From NCBI GenBank assembly GCA_900323505.1, contig OOIN01000037.1, positions 1-64,000 of the forward strand: a DNA stretch of 64,000 bases. The letters are read 5' to 3'. Position 1 is the first letter of the stretch; each line of letters starts with the position of its first letter. The DNA comes from Ustilago trichophora. Lineage: Eukaryota > Basidiomycota > Ustilaginomycetes > Ustilaginales > Ustilaginaceae. The notes beneath the pieces are model-generated. The model was not told the origin of the DNA, searched no databases, and worked only from the letters and a program-made list of their open reading frames with translations. Of the stretch, positions 20,377-31,391 are shown piece after piece. The translations under genes and the position numbers were made by a program.

Positions 20377-21317
20377 ATGGTAAGTTCTACCACATCCATT
20401 CATCTATCTCATCCATTCAACTCTACTCACTCCTCTTGTTACTCTGCGCACAGCCACGACCTTCGGCCTCTACGCCGCATCTCATCTGGGCAGCTGGACA
20501 CTTCCTCTGTTTCTTTGCCGGTCTACGTTATCTTGTTGGCACTCTGATGTTTGCCACATCTTCCGGTGGCTTATCAAGATGGTATTACGCTGCCTACCTC
20601 GGTGCCATCATCTCGTACTGTGTCGTCGTATACAAGTCGTTTGGCGTACCTCAACTCAACAAACCTTACATTCAACGTGCTTTGATGGATGAAAACGTCC
20701 AGTATCTCTTCCTGGCCGTATACTGGTTCATGTCCAAACCTATCTTTATCACCCTTGTTCCCTTTGTTACTTTCTCCCTCTTTCACGTCCTCACTTTCCT
20801 ACGAACCACCGTCATACCCATGGTCTTCCCCTCTGCCGCACCTACACCTACACCTACACCCACAGCTGCAGCTGCAACAGTTAACAGCGCTTCCTCATCC
20901 ACACCCGCAACTTCAGCTTCTGCCAAGATTTCCAAATTCATCCAATCCTGGGTGAAAGCAAACTACGATCCGGCTATGCGGTTTGTTGCCTATGCCGAAG
21001 TCGCCATTTTCGCACGCGTCCTCTTTGGCGCTCTGCTGTTTAGAAACTCTTTGATGGCTCCATTGTTCTACGCTCACTTTCTGCGACTTAGGTTCTACAT
21101 GAGCTCCTTCACCAGAGCTGCTTTCCAACACGTCAAGAATATTCTCGACGCTTATACTCAACATCAAAGTTGTCCCCCTGTCGTAAGAAAGGCCTACTTG
21201 ACCCTAACCGATCTCATCTCGAGATACGCTAGCTCTGTCCTCTCCGTTCACAATTCTACCCCACCTGCAAACCAAAATATCCCACAACCACATCCACCTC
21301 CACCTCAAAGACGTTAA
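20377..21317 (+). CDS. POM33: TMEM33/Pom33 family ER and nuclear-envelope membrane protein
   Basis: Exon 1 (20377-20379) is just the ATG, followed at once by a GTAAGT donor. Exon 2 is 20454-21317 after a GCGCACAG acceptor, giving 288 residues. FLCFFAGLRYLVG, SRWYYAAYLGAIISYCVVVYK (abbreviated: WYYAAYLGAIISY), ALMDENVQYLFLAVYWFMS and FARVLFGALLFRNS are membrane segments with the order and spacing of the TMEM33/Pom33/Tts1 family. These proteins shape tubular ER and help distribute nuclear pores. A Pro/Thr/Ala linker divides the TM blocks (about residues 125-160). The upstream region is shared with the divergent gene at 20048. Family call firm; the one-codon exon rests on the splice signals and the lack of any other in-frame ATG before the first helix. 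Confidence 0.85.
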
Positions 21318-21619
21318 TTCTTTTCCCCCCTTCCTTAACATCTCGTCTTCCTCTCCACCTTGCATTCCATCAATCTACTCACAACACTTGTCCATCCATT
21401 CCATCCTAAACCTCATCAGTCATTGGCTTGGTCTTCTTCTCACAATCTCGTCGTCGTTGTAGATAAATTGCCTTCTTTTTTTCTTTGTACATTCTAACAA
21501 TTCGTCAAATATCCGTTTGATTCATATCATCTGCCTCAAAAAAAAATTCCCCTCCAACCTGTCACACATCAAACCAAACCTAACCATTGCCAAATATAAA
21601 AGAAGAAACATCATCCCTA
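21318..21619. other. Intergenic, convergent 3' ends
   Basis: 302-bp AT-richer, pyrimidine-rich spacer between Pom33 and Swa2 stops, with T and A runs that could serve as polyadenylation regions. No gene seen. Confidence 0.7.
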
Positions 21620-24610
21620 CTACTGTGAATTCCAAGCGTCATTCAGCACGGCAAACGCAGCATTTGCGATCATTTTCTGCTCGGTAGTTGCATTGGTCAC
21701 CTTGTCCGGATGCAATTTCGCGATAGCCCTTGTGTAGTTTTTCTTCAATCCCGATTGATCCAGCACCTGATGCAGAGCGATGGGTTTCCATCCCAGTTCG
21801 GGCCAGACGATGGTATCGAGCGAAGAGAGCAGCGCTCGAAGGTTGGATTCCTTGCCCTGTTTCCACGCGTCGATCTTGGCATCCACCGAATCTTTGAGCT
21901 GGAATTGCGCGTGCGCTTCGGCTGCTTGCGTAGCTCGCTGCATCACAAACGCTGTACTGGCCTTTTGGGCTGATGCAACACCACCACCACCACCACCGCG
22001 TGGTTTGCAACATACCGCAGCTCCATCCACTTTCTCCCCCAACATCTTGCCACATCGATGCAGACCTTCGCGCGCAAACTTCATGTTACTCGTCGTAGTC
22101 TTGACTCCAGATCCTTCCGCTTTTTCATACTCCAACAACACCTCCCAGTCGGCTTTGGCCAGCTTCCACCTCTCACTAGCCTCTAGTGCCTGTGCACGTC
22201 GCACCAGTGCTTTACCGTACGTCTCTCTGAGGTTGATCTCGGCAAGCTCGGCCGGCAGGGCAGCTTCCTGGCTTGCACGATACACGCCAATCTTTCCGCT
22301 GGCATCGCGCTGAGATCCGCCAAACAGCGAGAGCACAATAGCGAGCAACTGGTCGCAGTCGGCAATGGTACCTGTAGCATCGCCGTTCTTCAACCGCACA
22401 TTGGCACGGTTGCTGAGGAGAGGAACCAGTCGGATCGACTCGGAAGAAGATGATGATTCAAGAGCGGAGATGCCGCGGGTGTAGCTGGCTTCAGCATCGC
22501 CATAGGCACCACGACGAAAGTGCTGGTTGCCTTCTTCCTTGTTGCGATTGGCCGAAGAGATGGAATGCGAGGCATCCGAGGGGATGGGACGTCGTTTCAG
22601 GGGGGCTTTGGGTGGAATGGGAGAGGGGGCTGCTGATCGAGCGGGACCGCGTCGATTGGGTGAAGCATAGGCAGCCTTGGCACCTGCAGAAGCGGCTGAT
22701 CGAGCAGAAACGGAAGGTGGAGCTTGAGCTTGCGAAGGGCTCTGCTGTCGTGAAACATTTTGCGCGACATCCTCGGCTTTGCCACCCCACAGCGCGCTGG
22801 CAGCAGACGACATGGCAGCAGCTGCAGCAGCAACACCGGCCGCAGGAGCAGCTGGTCGGCGGGGAGCTCTGGTAGGTGGCTCTGGAGCTTGCTGTGCCGG
22901 TTCGTCATCCTCATTATCCGAGTCCTTGAAGCCACCTGCAGCCATAGGCACATCGGCACTGGCTCCATTGGATGCTGTACCGCTCTCTGCCTCTTGGGCA
23001 ATTTCAGCATCGATCATCCATTTGGGTTTGCCCTCCCATTCTTTCGTACGAGCTGCTGCTGCTGCTCCTGCTGCTGCTGCTGAAGCGGCACCCCATCTGC
23101 GCGCCCGATGGCGTTCGCTACCTGCATCAGAGGGTGTGGTGCTACGCTCGGCTGCTGCACGATTGCGCTCGTCCAAAGCTTTTTGCGCTTGGGCTTTGGC
23201 AGAAGACCAAAAGGCACTTGCCTTGTTGAGCACCGAAGTGCCGATCTCGGAAGCTTGAGCGTAAAGCTGGTCAGCTTGCTGTTGCCAGTCTGCACCGGCA
23301 TCACCGTCCGGGTTGGGTGTCGCGCGACCACCAGCTCGAGGATCGGCGCCTCGGTGTTCGGGATGACGTCGACGACGATGCTGTTCCCGCTGCTGCTGCT
23401 GCTGCTGCTGCTGCATGTCTTGAGCGTCGTCTTCGCCATCGGAATCGCGGAAGGCAATTGATTGGGACTGTGCTTGCCTTTGTTCCTCGCGGGCTTGTAG
23501 CTTGCGTGCCAGACGCTCATCGTCGTCGTGGTGCGATTGATGCGATGCATCGCCAGAGCCAACGAGTAGCTCGAGTGCAGCTTCAACATTGAGGCCAGTA
23601 TCGGTCTGGGCAAGGGCGCGCCTAGCTTGTTGAGGTGAGAAGCCCATTTCGACAATCTGACCGATGACGTGAGGAGGAGGCGAGCTGCTTCGAGCTGCTG
23701 GCGTCGAACGACCACCGACGGGTCGACTGCGACTGGCTGGCGAAGGGACTCTGGAGCTGCCGGCAGAAGAAGTCGAGGCGGAGCTGGAGAGAGCAGCGAC
23801 TCGAGGATCGAGTGCCGAGAGGGATTGCTTGGGAGCGTCGGATACAGGCATGGCAAGAGCCCCGAGGATATCATCGGCATGGTCGTCGTTGTCGGTATGA
23901 ACGGCTAGTTTGAGGGCGGTAAAGGGTTGATCGAAGCTATCAAAGTCGAAAGGATCGTTGCTGCGCTGCTTCTGTGGTGATGTCATGGATGCCATTGGAG
24001 TAGAGGACGGTTTGGATGCGGTTGCGGTTGCGGTTGCGGTTGCGGTTGCGGTTGATTTGGAAGGAAGACTGGATGAGAAAGCGTCAAAGTCCCATGGATC
24101 GGCAGCAGCTTGAGTGACGGGTTTTGAAGCAGCATTGGATGGGACGGCGCTTACGGGTGCAGGTGAGTTGAGACGCTGGGTGGTGGGTGGAGGCATACCA
24201 CCAAAGGTGGAGGATTCGATACCGGACCAAAGAGCATCGTTTCGTCGCTTGTCATCGTGTGCTTTCTTGAGGGCGTGTTCTGTGGCGAGCTTCTGACGTT
24301 CAGCCAAGCTCAAGTTTGCTTGCTGTTTGGCGTTGGAAGAGGAGGAGAAGAGGGAGGAGAATGCATCGGTTTCGGAAGCGGATGTTTTGGAGGCAGAAGC
24401 GGGTGTAGACTGTTTTGATGCAAATGATGATGAGGAGGAGGAGGAGGATCCGTAGTAGTTGGGCTTGGAGGATGTCAAAGTAAAAGCAGAGTTGGTGGTT
24501 TTGGTGAAGGCTGAAGATGATGATGATGATGACGAGGAAGAGGATTGGTGGGATTTGGACTGAGGATTGGATTGGGTTGGCTGCCAACTGAGATCGAGCA
24601 GATCGTCCAT
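21620..24610 (-). CDS. SWA2: Auxilin-like clathrin uncoating factor (UBA-TPR-J)
   Basis: 996 residues from the ATG at 24610 (MDDLLDLSW). Order of domains: Ser-rich N-terminus with short clathrin/adaptor-type DLL and DPF-like motifs (DPWDFDAF, DPFDFDSF); a UBA domain at about 314-355 (HVIGQIVEMGFSPQQARRAL); Gln- and Ala-rich linkers; TPR repeats at about 688-770 (NKEEGNQHFRRGAYGDAE and LLSNRANVRLKNG); and a C-terminal J domain with HPDK at about 966. This is the layout of yeast Swa2/Aux1, which recruits Hsp70 to clathrin-coated vesicles and strips the coat. It is longer than yeast Swa2 (668 residues) because of low-complexity linkers. The frame extends upstream to 25039 but crosses the GGAAA microsatellite, so the ATG at 24610 is preferred. 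Confidence 0.93.
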   Translation of the reverse strand: MDDLLDLSWQPTQSNPQSKSHQSSSSSSSSSSSAFTKTTNSAFTLTSSKPNYYGSSSSSSSSFASKQSTPASASKTSASETDAFSSLFSSSSNAKQQANLSLAERQKLATEHALKKAHDDKRRNDALWSGIESSTFGGMPPPTTQRLNSPAPVSAVPSNAASKPVTQAAADPWDFDAFSSSLPSKSTATATATATATASKPSSTPMASMTSPQKQRSNDPFDFDSFDQPFTALKLAVHTDNDDHADDILGALAMPVSDAPKQSLSALDPRVAALSSSASTSSAGSSRVPSPASRSRPVGGRSTPAARSSSPPPHVIGQIVEMGFSPQQARRALAQTDTGLNVEAALELLVGSGDASHQSHHDDDERLARKLQAREEQRQAQSQSIAFRDSDGEDDAQDMQQQQQQQQREQHRRRRHPEHRGADPRAGGRATPNPDGDAGADWQQQADQLYAQASEIGTSVLNKASAFWSSAKAQAQKALDERNRAAAERSTTPSDAGSERHRARRWGAASAAAAGAAAAARTKEWEGKPKWMIDAEIAQEAESGTASNGASADVPMAAGGFKDSDNEDDEPAQQAPEPPTRAPRRPAAPAAGVAAAAAAMSSAASALWGGKAEDVAQNVSRQQSPSQAQAPPSVSARSAASAGAKAAYASPNRRGPARSAAPSPIPPKAPLKRRPIPSDASHSISSANRNKEEGNQHFRRGAYGDAEASYTRGISALESSSSSESIRLVPLLSNRANVRLKNGDATGTIADCDQLLAIVLSLFGGSQRDASGKIGVYRASQEAALPAELAEINLRETYGKALVRRAQALEASERWKLAKADWEVLLEYEKAEGSGVKTTTSNMKFAREGLHRCGKMLGEKVDGAAVCCKPRGGGGGGVASAQKASTAFVMQRATQAAEAHAQFQLKDSVDAKIDAWKQGKESNLRALLSSLDTIVWPELGWKPIALHQVLDQSGLKKNYTRAIAKLHPDKVTNATTEQKMIANAAFAVLNDAWNSQ

Positions 24611-24702
24611 CGCGATCGAGTGGCGCTGTGATGATAAAGAGGGTGATGAGTGTGTGTGTGATATAGTGATATTAAGATGATAAGGAGGAAGAGGAGGAGG
24701 AG

Positions 24703-24763
24703 GAAAGGAAAGGAAAGGAAAGGAAAGGAAAGGAAAGGAAAGGAAAGGAAAGGAAAGGAAAGA
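24703..24763. repeat. (GGAAA)n microsatellite in SWA2 leader/promoter
   Basis: About twelve pentanucleotide units lie 93-153 bp upstream of the SWA2 ATG; on the coding strand the tract reads TTTCC. Confidence 0.9.
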
Positions 24764-26250
24764 AAGAATCCAAAGATGGTTTCGAGTTGTTCTTTCGGAG
24801 CAGCAGCCGAGGTTGTAGGATGTGCGTGTGTTGGAAGTGAAGTCGCCAACACTTTGGAAATCAACACTTTGTCGTGTCAATCTGACAAAACTCCACATGG
24901 GAAATTCCGATCTCAAGTGTTTCGGCCGAGTCATATTCAACCAAGACACAAAGTAGTGTGCTCTACCGAATATTGCGCAGCCTGCCGATGACTCTTTTGC
25001 TCGTCGGATACCACCGATGGTCACGAGGACTCGCTCCAAAGTGGCGTCAAAGAGAAACGGATGTACACCGAACTCGATTACTTACGCAAAGCAAGAGCGG
25101 CTGTCACGCTGTGGTTTGTAGCATGTACATGAACATGAACATGAACATGAACCCGTACTCTCGTGCAAACAGAGGCGAAATGCGCGCGCGCACAAAGGTT
25201 GGATGGCGAGAGTGTTACAGAGGGTGTAACTTAGCGGAGCTTGCATAGATGCGCATTTCGCTAAAAACAAAAGAGAGAGAGGAGAGCGTCTTGTGTCTCT
25301 TTGCTTGCTTTGCTTTGCCTTGCCATTTGCTTTTCTCTTTGCTTGAAAGGGTCCGGGGTCTCAGGTTTACAGTTCCACTGCGCTCTGATGCGTTGTTCTG
25401 CTTCGATCTTCATGCCTCCTCGTCCCTTTTTTTTTTTCTTTTTCTTTTTCGTCGCACTTGACCCTATTGGAATACTGCTAAAGTGCTTAAAAGAGGCGCG
25501 CATTCTTTTTAGGGGGGTTTTTTTTTTCTCGCTAAGTTAATTGAGTTGACTGCATAGACTGAGCCAAGGTCGCGCGCTCAGGGCGGACAGCCATCGGTAC
25601 ATTCCTTCATACGCTGACTACAGTAGTTGCTGTACAGTACACACACCGCTTTTCACTTCTTCACAGTGTCTTATCGCATATCACCATCACCACCACCATC
25701 TTCATCATCATCATCATCATCATCACATCATGTGACAAGAAATGATGATGGCGGATCAGCCGGTATCGAATGAGTGAAATGGCACTTTGACCAGAAAGCT
25801 GACACAGTTCCGCTGCCAAAACAAAAATTAAAATAAATTTAATTCGATTCCCGCTTCTCTTTTCAACCGCTGCTGCGCTCTTTTTTTTTCCTTTTCCTTT
25901 TTTTTTTGGTTTTTATTTTCCGAAGCGGCTTTCCTCTCCAACGTCGGCGCCTTCCGACCATGTCTCTGCTCATTCACTCAGAGTCGGCTTCTCTCTTCTC
26001 TCCTCGTCGCCATCATCATCACTCTCATCATCATCATCATCTCAACGCACACACCTCAGCCGTCTCCCTCTCAGCATCGCCTTTGATATTTATCCGACTT
26101 TTATTGCCACTCGCTAATCCCCGCTACCACCCTTACTCGAAATACTCAGATAGGATCCAGCCATTTACATACATACATCACTCTTTCCGCAATAGTGCGC
26201 ATCACCGCTACATCTCTATCACGCTCACCATCGCAGTCGTCATCTCTCTA

Positions 26251-26286
26251 TAGGCTAGGCTAGGCTAGGCTAGGCTAGGCTAGGCT
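26251..26286. repeat. (TAGGC)7 tandem repeat
   Basis: Seven perfect pentanucleotide units end 58 bp before the ATG of the JmjC gene, hence in its core promoter or 5' leader. Each unit brings a TAG and a CTAG core. Confidence 0.9.
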
Positions 26287-26343
26287 GAGTTGCCTTTTCC
26301 CACCCATCAGCCGCTGGTGTATGCTGCTTTCTTACCTCGCACC

Positions 26344-29300
26344 ATGTCGATCCCCGATGCGGCCATGACCGCCCCTTCACCACCACAAGACGCAGTCGTC
26401 CCTACAAAGCAGCTCGACATCCCTGAGCACACCACGTCAGCCCAATCCCCTCGTCTTCCTCTGCTCGATGCACTTGCAGCTTCAGCTTCATCCCCAAACA
26501 ACGATATGTCACCCGCCCATCCACCCACAGAGTCGTCGAGCCGCCACTCTACTCCAGCCACCTCGGCCGCTGGCTCCGACCATGCCCAGTCCACATCACA
26601 GTCCAACCAAATCCCTTCCTCCAAACTGCCACATCAACCCACAGTTGAGCAGCCCACAGCAGCCCAACAGACAGCCCCTCAGCCATCAACATCACCTCCA
26701 CCCCACGACCAACACACCCTTGCCTCGATTCAACCCGCCTACTTCTATCCCGCAGACGGTTCCACTTCCTCTTCACACGATGGTATTCCCGTCTTTGAGC
26801 CCACCATGCAGGAGTTCCAAGACTTTTACGCCTTCTGTCAAGCCATCGACACCTGGGGGATGCAGTATGGCATCGTCAAGGTGGTCGCCCCCAAGGAATG
26901 GCGCGACTCTTTGCCCGACCTTCGTCCACTCCACCAACCCAATCCAGATCCATCCTCAGATGCAGAACAAGACGAATTCGCCGACATCTCCAAAGTCCGC
27001 ATCCGCAACGCCATCACACAGCACTTCACCCCCGCTGGTTCCGGCGTCTGGCGTCAGACCAACATCACTCGTACCGCAAAGGTCTGGAACGCCAAGCAAT
27101 GGGCCGACACCTGCATCTCTGAAGGTCAAAAGGGTCCCGAGATGGATCGCATGAAGTGGAAAGTAGAAGTAGAAGGCGTCTCCAACGGTGGTTGGGGTCC
27201 CAAAAACATTGGAACAAAGGACAGCGCCACCTCGGCCATCCTCGAAGAAGACGGCGTACGCACCAGAAGTGGCAAAGCTCGCCCTTCTGCTGTTGCCGTC
27301 GTCGAGTCCAAGTCCAATGGCAAACGCAAACGTATCGATGAAGATGATGACACCTCAAACAAGTCTCAGGATGGACAGCTCGAGGAACCCACCACTCCCG
27401 CACTTGCTCCCGCCTCTCCCTCCTCTCCCGAACGTCGCTCCCAGAGAATTGTTCAGAGCGCTGTAAAGACTCCTCCCACTTGTCGTGATGCCTCGCCCGT
27501 CAAACCAAAGAAGAACTGGGAAGCAGAAGCAACCACGCACGACGAATGGTGTGCCTTTGACTACAAAAACTGTTGGCGCAAGGAAGCTCTTTCAAGCGAG
27601 CAAATCGCTCAACTCAACGGCAATCCTACCGCCTCCACAAGCAAGCTCGACACCGACTTCACCGAGTCCGCAACCCATGACCAAGAAGCCTCGACCGCAC
27701 CACCTACGCTACCCTCCCCCTCAGAGTGGACGCCAGAGGTATGCCGAGAGATTGAGAGCGAGTACTGGCGTAGTCTCAACTTTGGCAAGCCACCCATGTA
27801 TGGCGCCGATCTCAAGGGCACCCTTTTTGACGACCGCACCCAGCACTGGAACGTTGGCAAGCTCGACAATGTTCTCACTCGGCTCCGTCTTAGGCGCAAG
27901 CTGCCCGGCGTCAACACGCCTTACCTCTACTGGGGCATGTGGCGAGCCACTTTTGCATGGCACGTAGAAGACATGGACCTCTATTCGATCAACTACATTC
28001 ACTTTGGTGCACCCAAGCAGTGGTATGCTATCCGACAGGCAGATCGACAGCGCTTCGAGTCGGCCATGGCTGGAGCCTTTCCTTCCGATTCGCGACGCTG
28101 CCCCCACTTTATGCGACACAAGTCGTACCTCGCATCACCCTCTTTCCTCGCTTCGCACGGCATTCGTCCCCTCAAACTCGTCCACAACGCCGGCGAGTTT
28201 GTCATCACCTATCCGTACGGCTACCACTCTGGCTTCAACATGGGCTACAATTGTGCAGAGAGTGTCAACTTTGCCCTCGAGTCTTGGCTCGACATTGGTC
28301 GCAAGGCCAACTACTGCCACTGCGATCAATCTCAAAACAGCGTTCGCATCGACGTCGACGCCATGCTTGAAGAAAGCAAAGAGATGGAGGAGCTCGAACG
28401 CAAGCGCGAGTTGCGACGTGCCAAGGAGGACACGGTGCGGGCCATCGAGGAAGAGGAACTCGAAAAGCGCAGAATCAAGAACGAGAAAGCCAAAGAGCGC
28501 AGAAAGCAGAAGAAAGAGGCAGAAGAAGAAGCTGCTGCTGCTGCTTCTGCGGCTGTGCCAGCTGTTCCATTGCCATTCCAAGGCGGTGATGGCTTCTATG
28601 TCGACTCCAAGGAGACTGCCACGAGTCCATGCGTCTTTTGCCCCGCCAACGTTCACGTCGACTTGGTCCCAACGCCTGCCGACATTCCATCTACCAACCC
28701 CAAGCTCAAAGCTATGGCAGATCGTCATGCGCATCGACTCTGCGCCAGCTTTGTTCCCGAAACCTGGGTCGGCAAGCAAGGAAAGGCCGAAGTCGTCTGC
28801 GGTATCGAGGGTATCGACAAGGCTCGCTTCTCGCTCAAGTGCCAGATCTGCCCCAACCCGGCTCTGCAGAAGTTGTATCCCAAGATCCAGTGCACACGCG
28901 GCAAGTGTCCTCGCTCGGCCCACGTCAGCTGCGCTCTTGTCGAGGACAATGGCTGGTTTGTCGACGTCTGCCCGGGAGAGACTGCAGACCGTCTGGAGGG
29001 TAAGAAGACGCCTACCAACACTCAACAAGCAGACGGTCTGGAGGATGGCGAACGTCTCGTGGTTCTCTGCAAGACGCACAACCCGCTCTTCCGTGAGGCT
29101 GAGGAAGCGCGCAAGGCCGACGAGCTGCGTGAGCGAATCCACTCGCTGCCCATTCCCTCGATGGTCAAGATCAAGACCTCGGGTGGCATGTTCCAAGCTC
29201 TCATGGTCGACGTCAGCGAAGAAGTGGACGAGATTACCATTGAGGATGAAGGACGACCAAGCACTGTCAAGTTTCAGCAGATCATCCTGGACTCTCCCGC

Positions 29301-30801
29301 CGAGGAGGTTGCGGTCAAGGAAGAGCCGCCGGCACCCGCGATGGCATCTATCGAGGTGGCTGTCGCAGCGGATGGTGGCGATGCTGCCCCACCAGCCAAA
29401 CGTAGGAGGAAAGCGAGCGAAAAGGCGAGCGCAAATGCCAAGGCGGCAAGCGAAGAGGCAGTCGAGGCTAGCATTGCAGCCGCGGCAGCAGCAGATGCAG
29501 ATGCAGCAGTCCCAGCTCCAGCGCCTAAACGAACTCGCAAGCCCAGAGCCAAAGCTGAGCCAGCAGCAACAGAGACGATCGCCGAGTTGCCAGCAGTGGA
29601 TGCACCCAAGACCACCCCAGCAAAGAAGGCCATGACTGGACCAGCTGAGCCCAAGTCGAAGCCAAAGAGACAGCCAAAGAAAAAAGCGCAAGCGGTACAG
29701 CCTGCAAGTGCTGCCGAAGTTGTCACTCCACCACTCGATGCTCAGCAGCTACCACAGCCGCCCGTGTCCTGGGCAGGTCACCCTTCGCAACATTTGCAGC
29801 AGCCGCAACAGCATCAGCCGCAGCCGCAAGCGCTTCCACCTGCAACAAAGCGCGGACCGCGTGCTACGTATGCTGCTCAACCACCTGGATCTCAGCAGCA
29901 CTTCGCTGAGCACCATCCTCAGTTCCAACAGCAGCATCATCATCAGCATCAGCAGCAGCAATACCCTGGTCCTGAGTATGGACAGATTCATCGCAATCCG
30001 TCTTATCCCAGCAATGGCGATGCTGTGCAGTACGGAAGCCAGTACGGACCGAGTCATTCATCCGGCTACCCTTCCCGCGACTATGATCCCGAAGCGGAAC
30101 GTCATCACATGGCCTCTCGATATGCACACTCGAGCGTCTCGGTTGCATCCCCGAACTACGGTCACCCACGCCCGAGCACCCGTCATCCGTACGGTGCGCC
30201 ATCGCCATATCCACCTTACCAGCAGCATCCTGCATACCCACATCCCGCTCATCACGCGCCACCCGATGGCAGTGTTGATGGACATACGCCTCAAAGCCGA
30301 CACTCTGCCCTTGCTGCCTCTTCTTCATCTCCAGCACCACCCTTGATGTCATCTGCAACGTCGACTCCCTCCTCCGCTTCGCAGTACGGTTACATCGCTG
30401 CACCACCCGCAGGGTATCGTGATCGCAGTCCACCCCTGCCTACGTATGCCAAACCTCTTGCGCATCAGCCTCAGCACTTGCCCAATGGAGACATGCACGG
30501 ATACCCAGACTACCGCCCTCCCTATCACCACCCTCTGCATCCTAGCTACCAGCCCCAGCAACAAGGACAGCATTTCCGTCCACAGCAACAACAGTACGCT
30601 TACGGCGCTGATACGAGGTCGCAGCAGCACCATCTCGCACAGCAAGGCGCAAGAACAAGGTATACAGACGAAGCATCCCACCACATCCATCCTTCGAGAC
30701 AGCAGAGCGATGGTCAAGATTTCCCTACATCCACCCATCGTGGTCAACAACAGATGCTGGGTTACGCTCAGTACGCTCCCCCACCCCACCACCATCACTA
30801 T

Positions 30802-30835
<34 letters not shown>

Positions 30836-30879
30836 TGGGTCAGTATGGATCGCTGCAAGGATACACCACCGGTCACTAG
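26344..30879 (+). CDS. KDM4/Rph1-like JmjN-JmjC histone lysine demethylase with extended PHD
   Basis: 1511 residues from the ATG at 26344. JmjN lies at about 148-190 (IPVFEPTMQEFQDFYAFC). JmjC centres on WHVEDMDLYSINYIHFG with Fe ligands His540 and Glu542, and the distal ligand His628 in GYHSGFNMGYN, the HxE...H set of active KDM4 enzymes. A Cys/His-rich extended PHD follows (about 762-890: CVFCPANVHVDLVP to KCPRSAHVSCALVE), then a short Tudor-like stretch. The last 450 residues are basic, then Gln/His/Pro-rich. KDM4 proteins remove methyl groups from H3K9 and H3K36 in the nucleus with 2-oxoglutarate and O2. No intron is needed. Related yeast proteins are Rph1/Gis1, but those carry C2H2 fingers not seen here. 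Confidence 0.93.
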
Positions 30880-31391
30880 GCGATCCAAATCGTATTGTAC
30901 TTTTTGCTATCGACAACCAAGAAAAAATGGGCAAATTTCATACCCCTTTTTGCTATGCAGCTTTATCCTTCTTGGTTTTGTTTGGTTGAGACTTGTTTGT
31001 GTAAAATGCGACGACAGTCAACCTAAGCACAGTATTCGCTTGCCTGTCTGCAGAGGATGATGTGTGAGAGATGCGTATTGTTGGACCTCCTTTTTCTTTT
31101 TCTTTTTCTTTTTCTTTTTTGTATTTTGTTTTGTTTTTTTTTTTTTGTGGCTTGAATAGACCGTTGTGAGTTCTCGTCAAAGATAAATGTCCCTTTCACA
31201 CTGATGATGATGATGATGATGATGATGATTCCATAAAGATTCTCTACACGCACAAGGGTACAATTCCATCCAAATTCCATTCCACACCGCCATCTTCTCC
31301 CTCCAAATCGATTCCAGAATCCGGTCCAGACAAATGTCGGTCCACTTTGTTGAGCCTCCAACGAGTCGGTTCTTGCTCTGGGGGAGGGGGA
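30880..31391. other. Intergenic, convergent 3' ends
   Basis: 512-bp spacer with (TTTTTC)n-like and T-rich runs at 31090-31146 and a (GAT)n tract at 31203-31229. No gene seen. Confidence 0.7.
31203..31229. repeat. (GAT)n microsatellite
   Basis: Nine GAT units in the 3' spacer between two convergent genes. Confidence 0.85.

Larger units (their letters stand above)
24611..26343. other. Divergent promoter region, no gene seen
   Basis: 1.7 kb between the Swa2 and JmjC gene starts. It holds the (GGAAA)n tract at 24703-24763, a (GAACAT)-type hexanucleotide run at about 25128-25152, (TCA)n at about 25700-25728, several T-tracts and the TAGGC repeat. The overlapping short frames have no recognisable content. 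Confidence 0.65.

Noticed and set aside
28135..29691. 518-codon antisense frame over the JmjC gene
   Set aside because: Shadow of a conserved sense gene; no recognisable motif.
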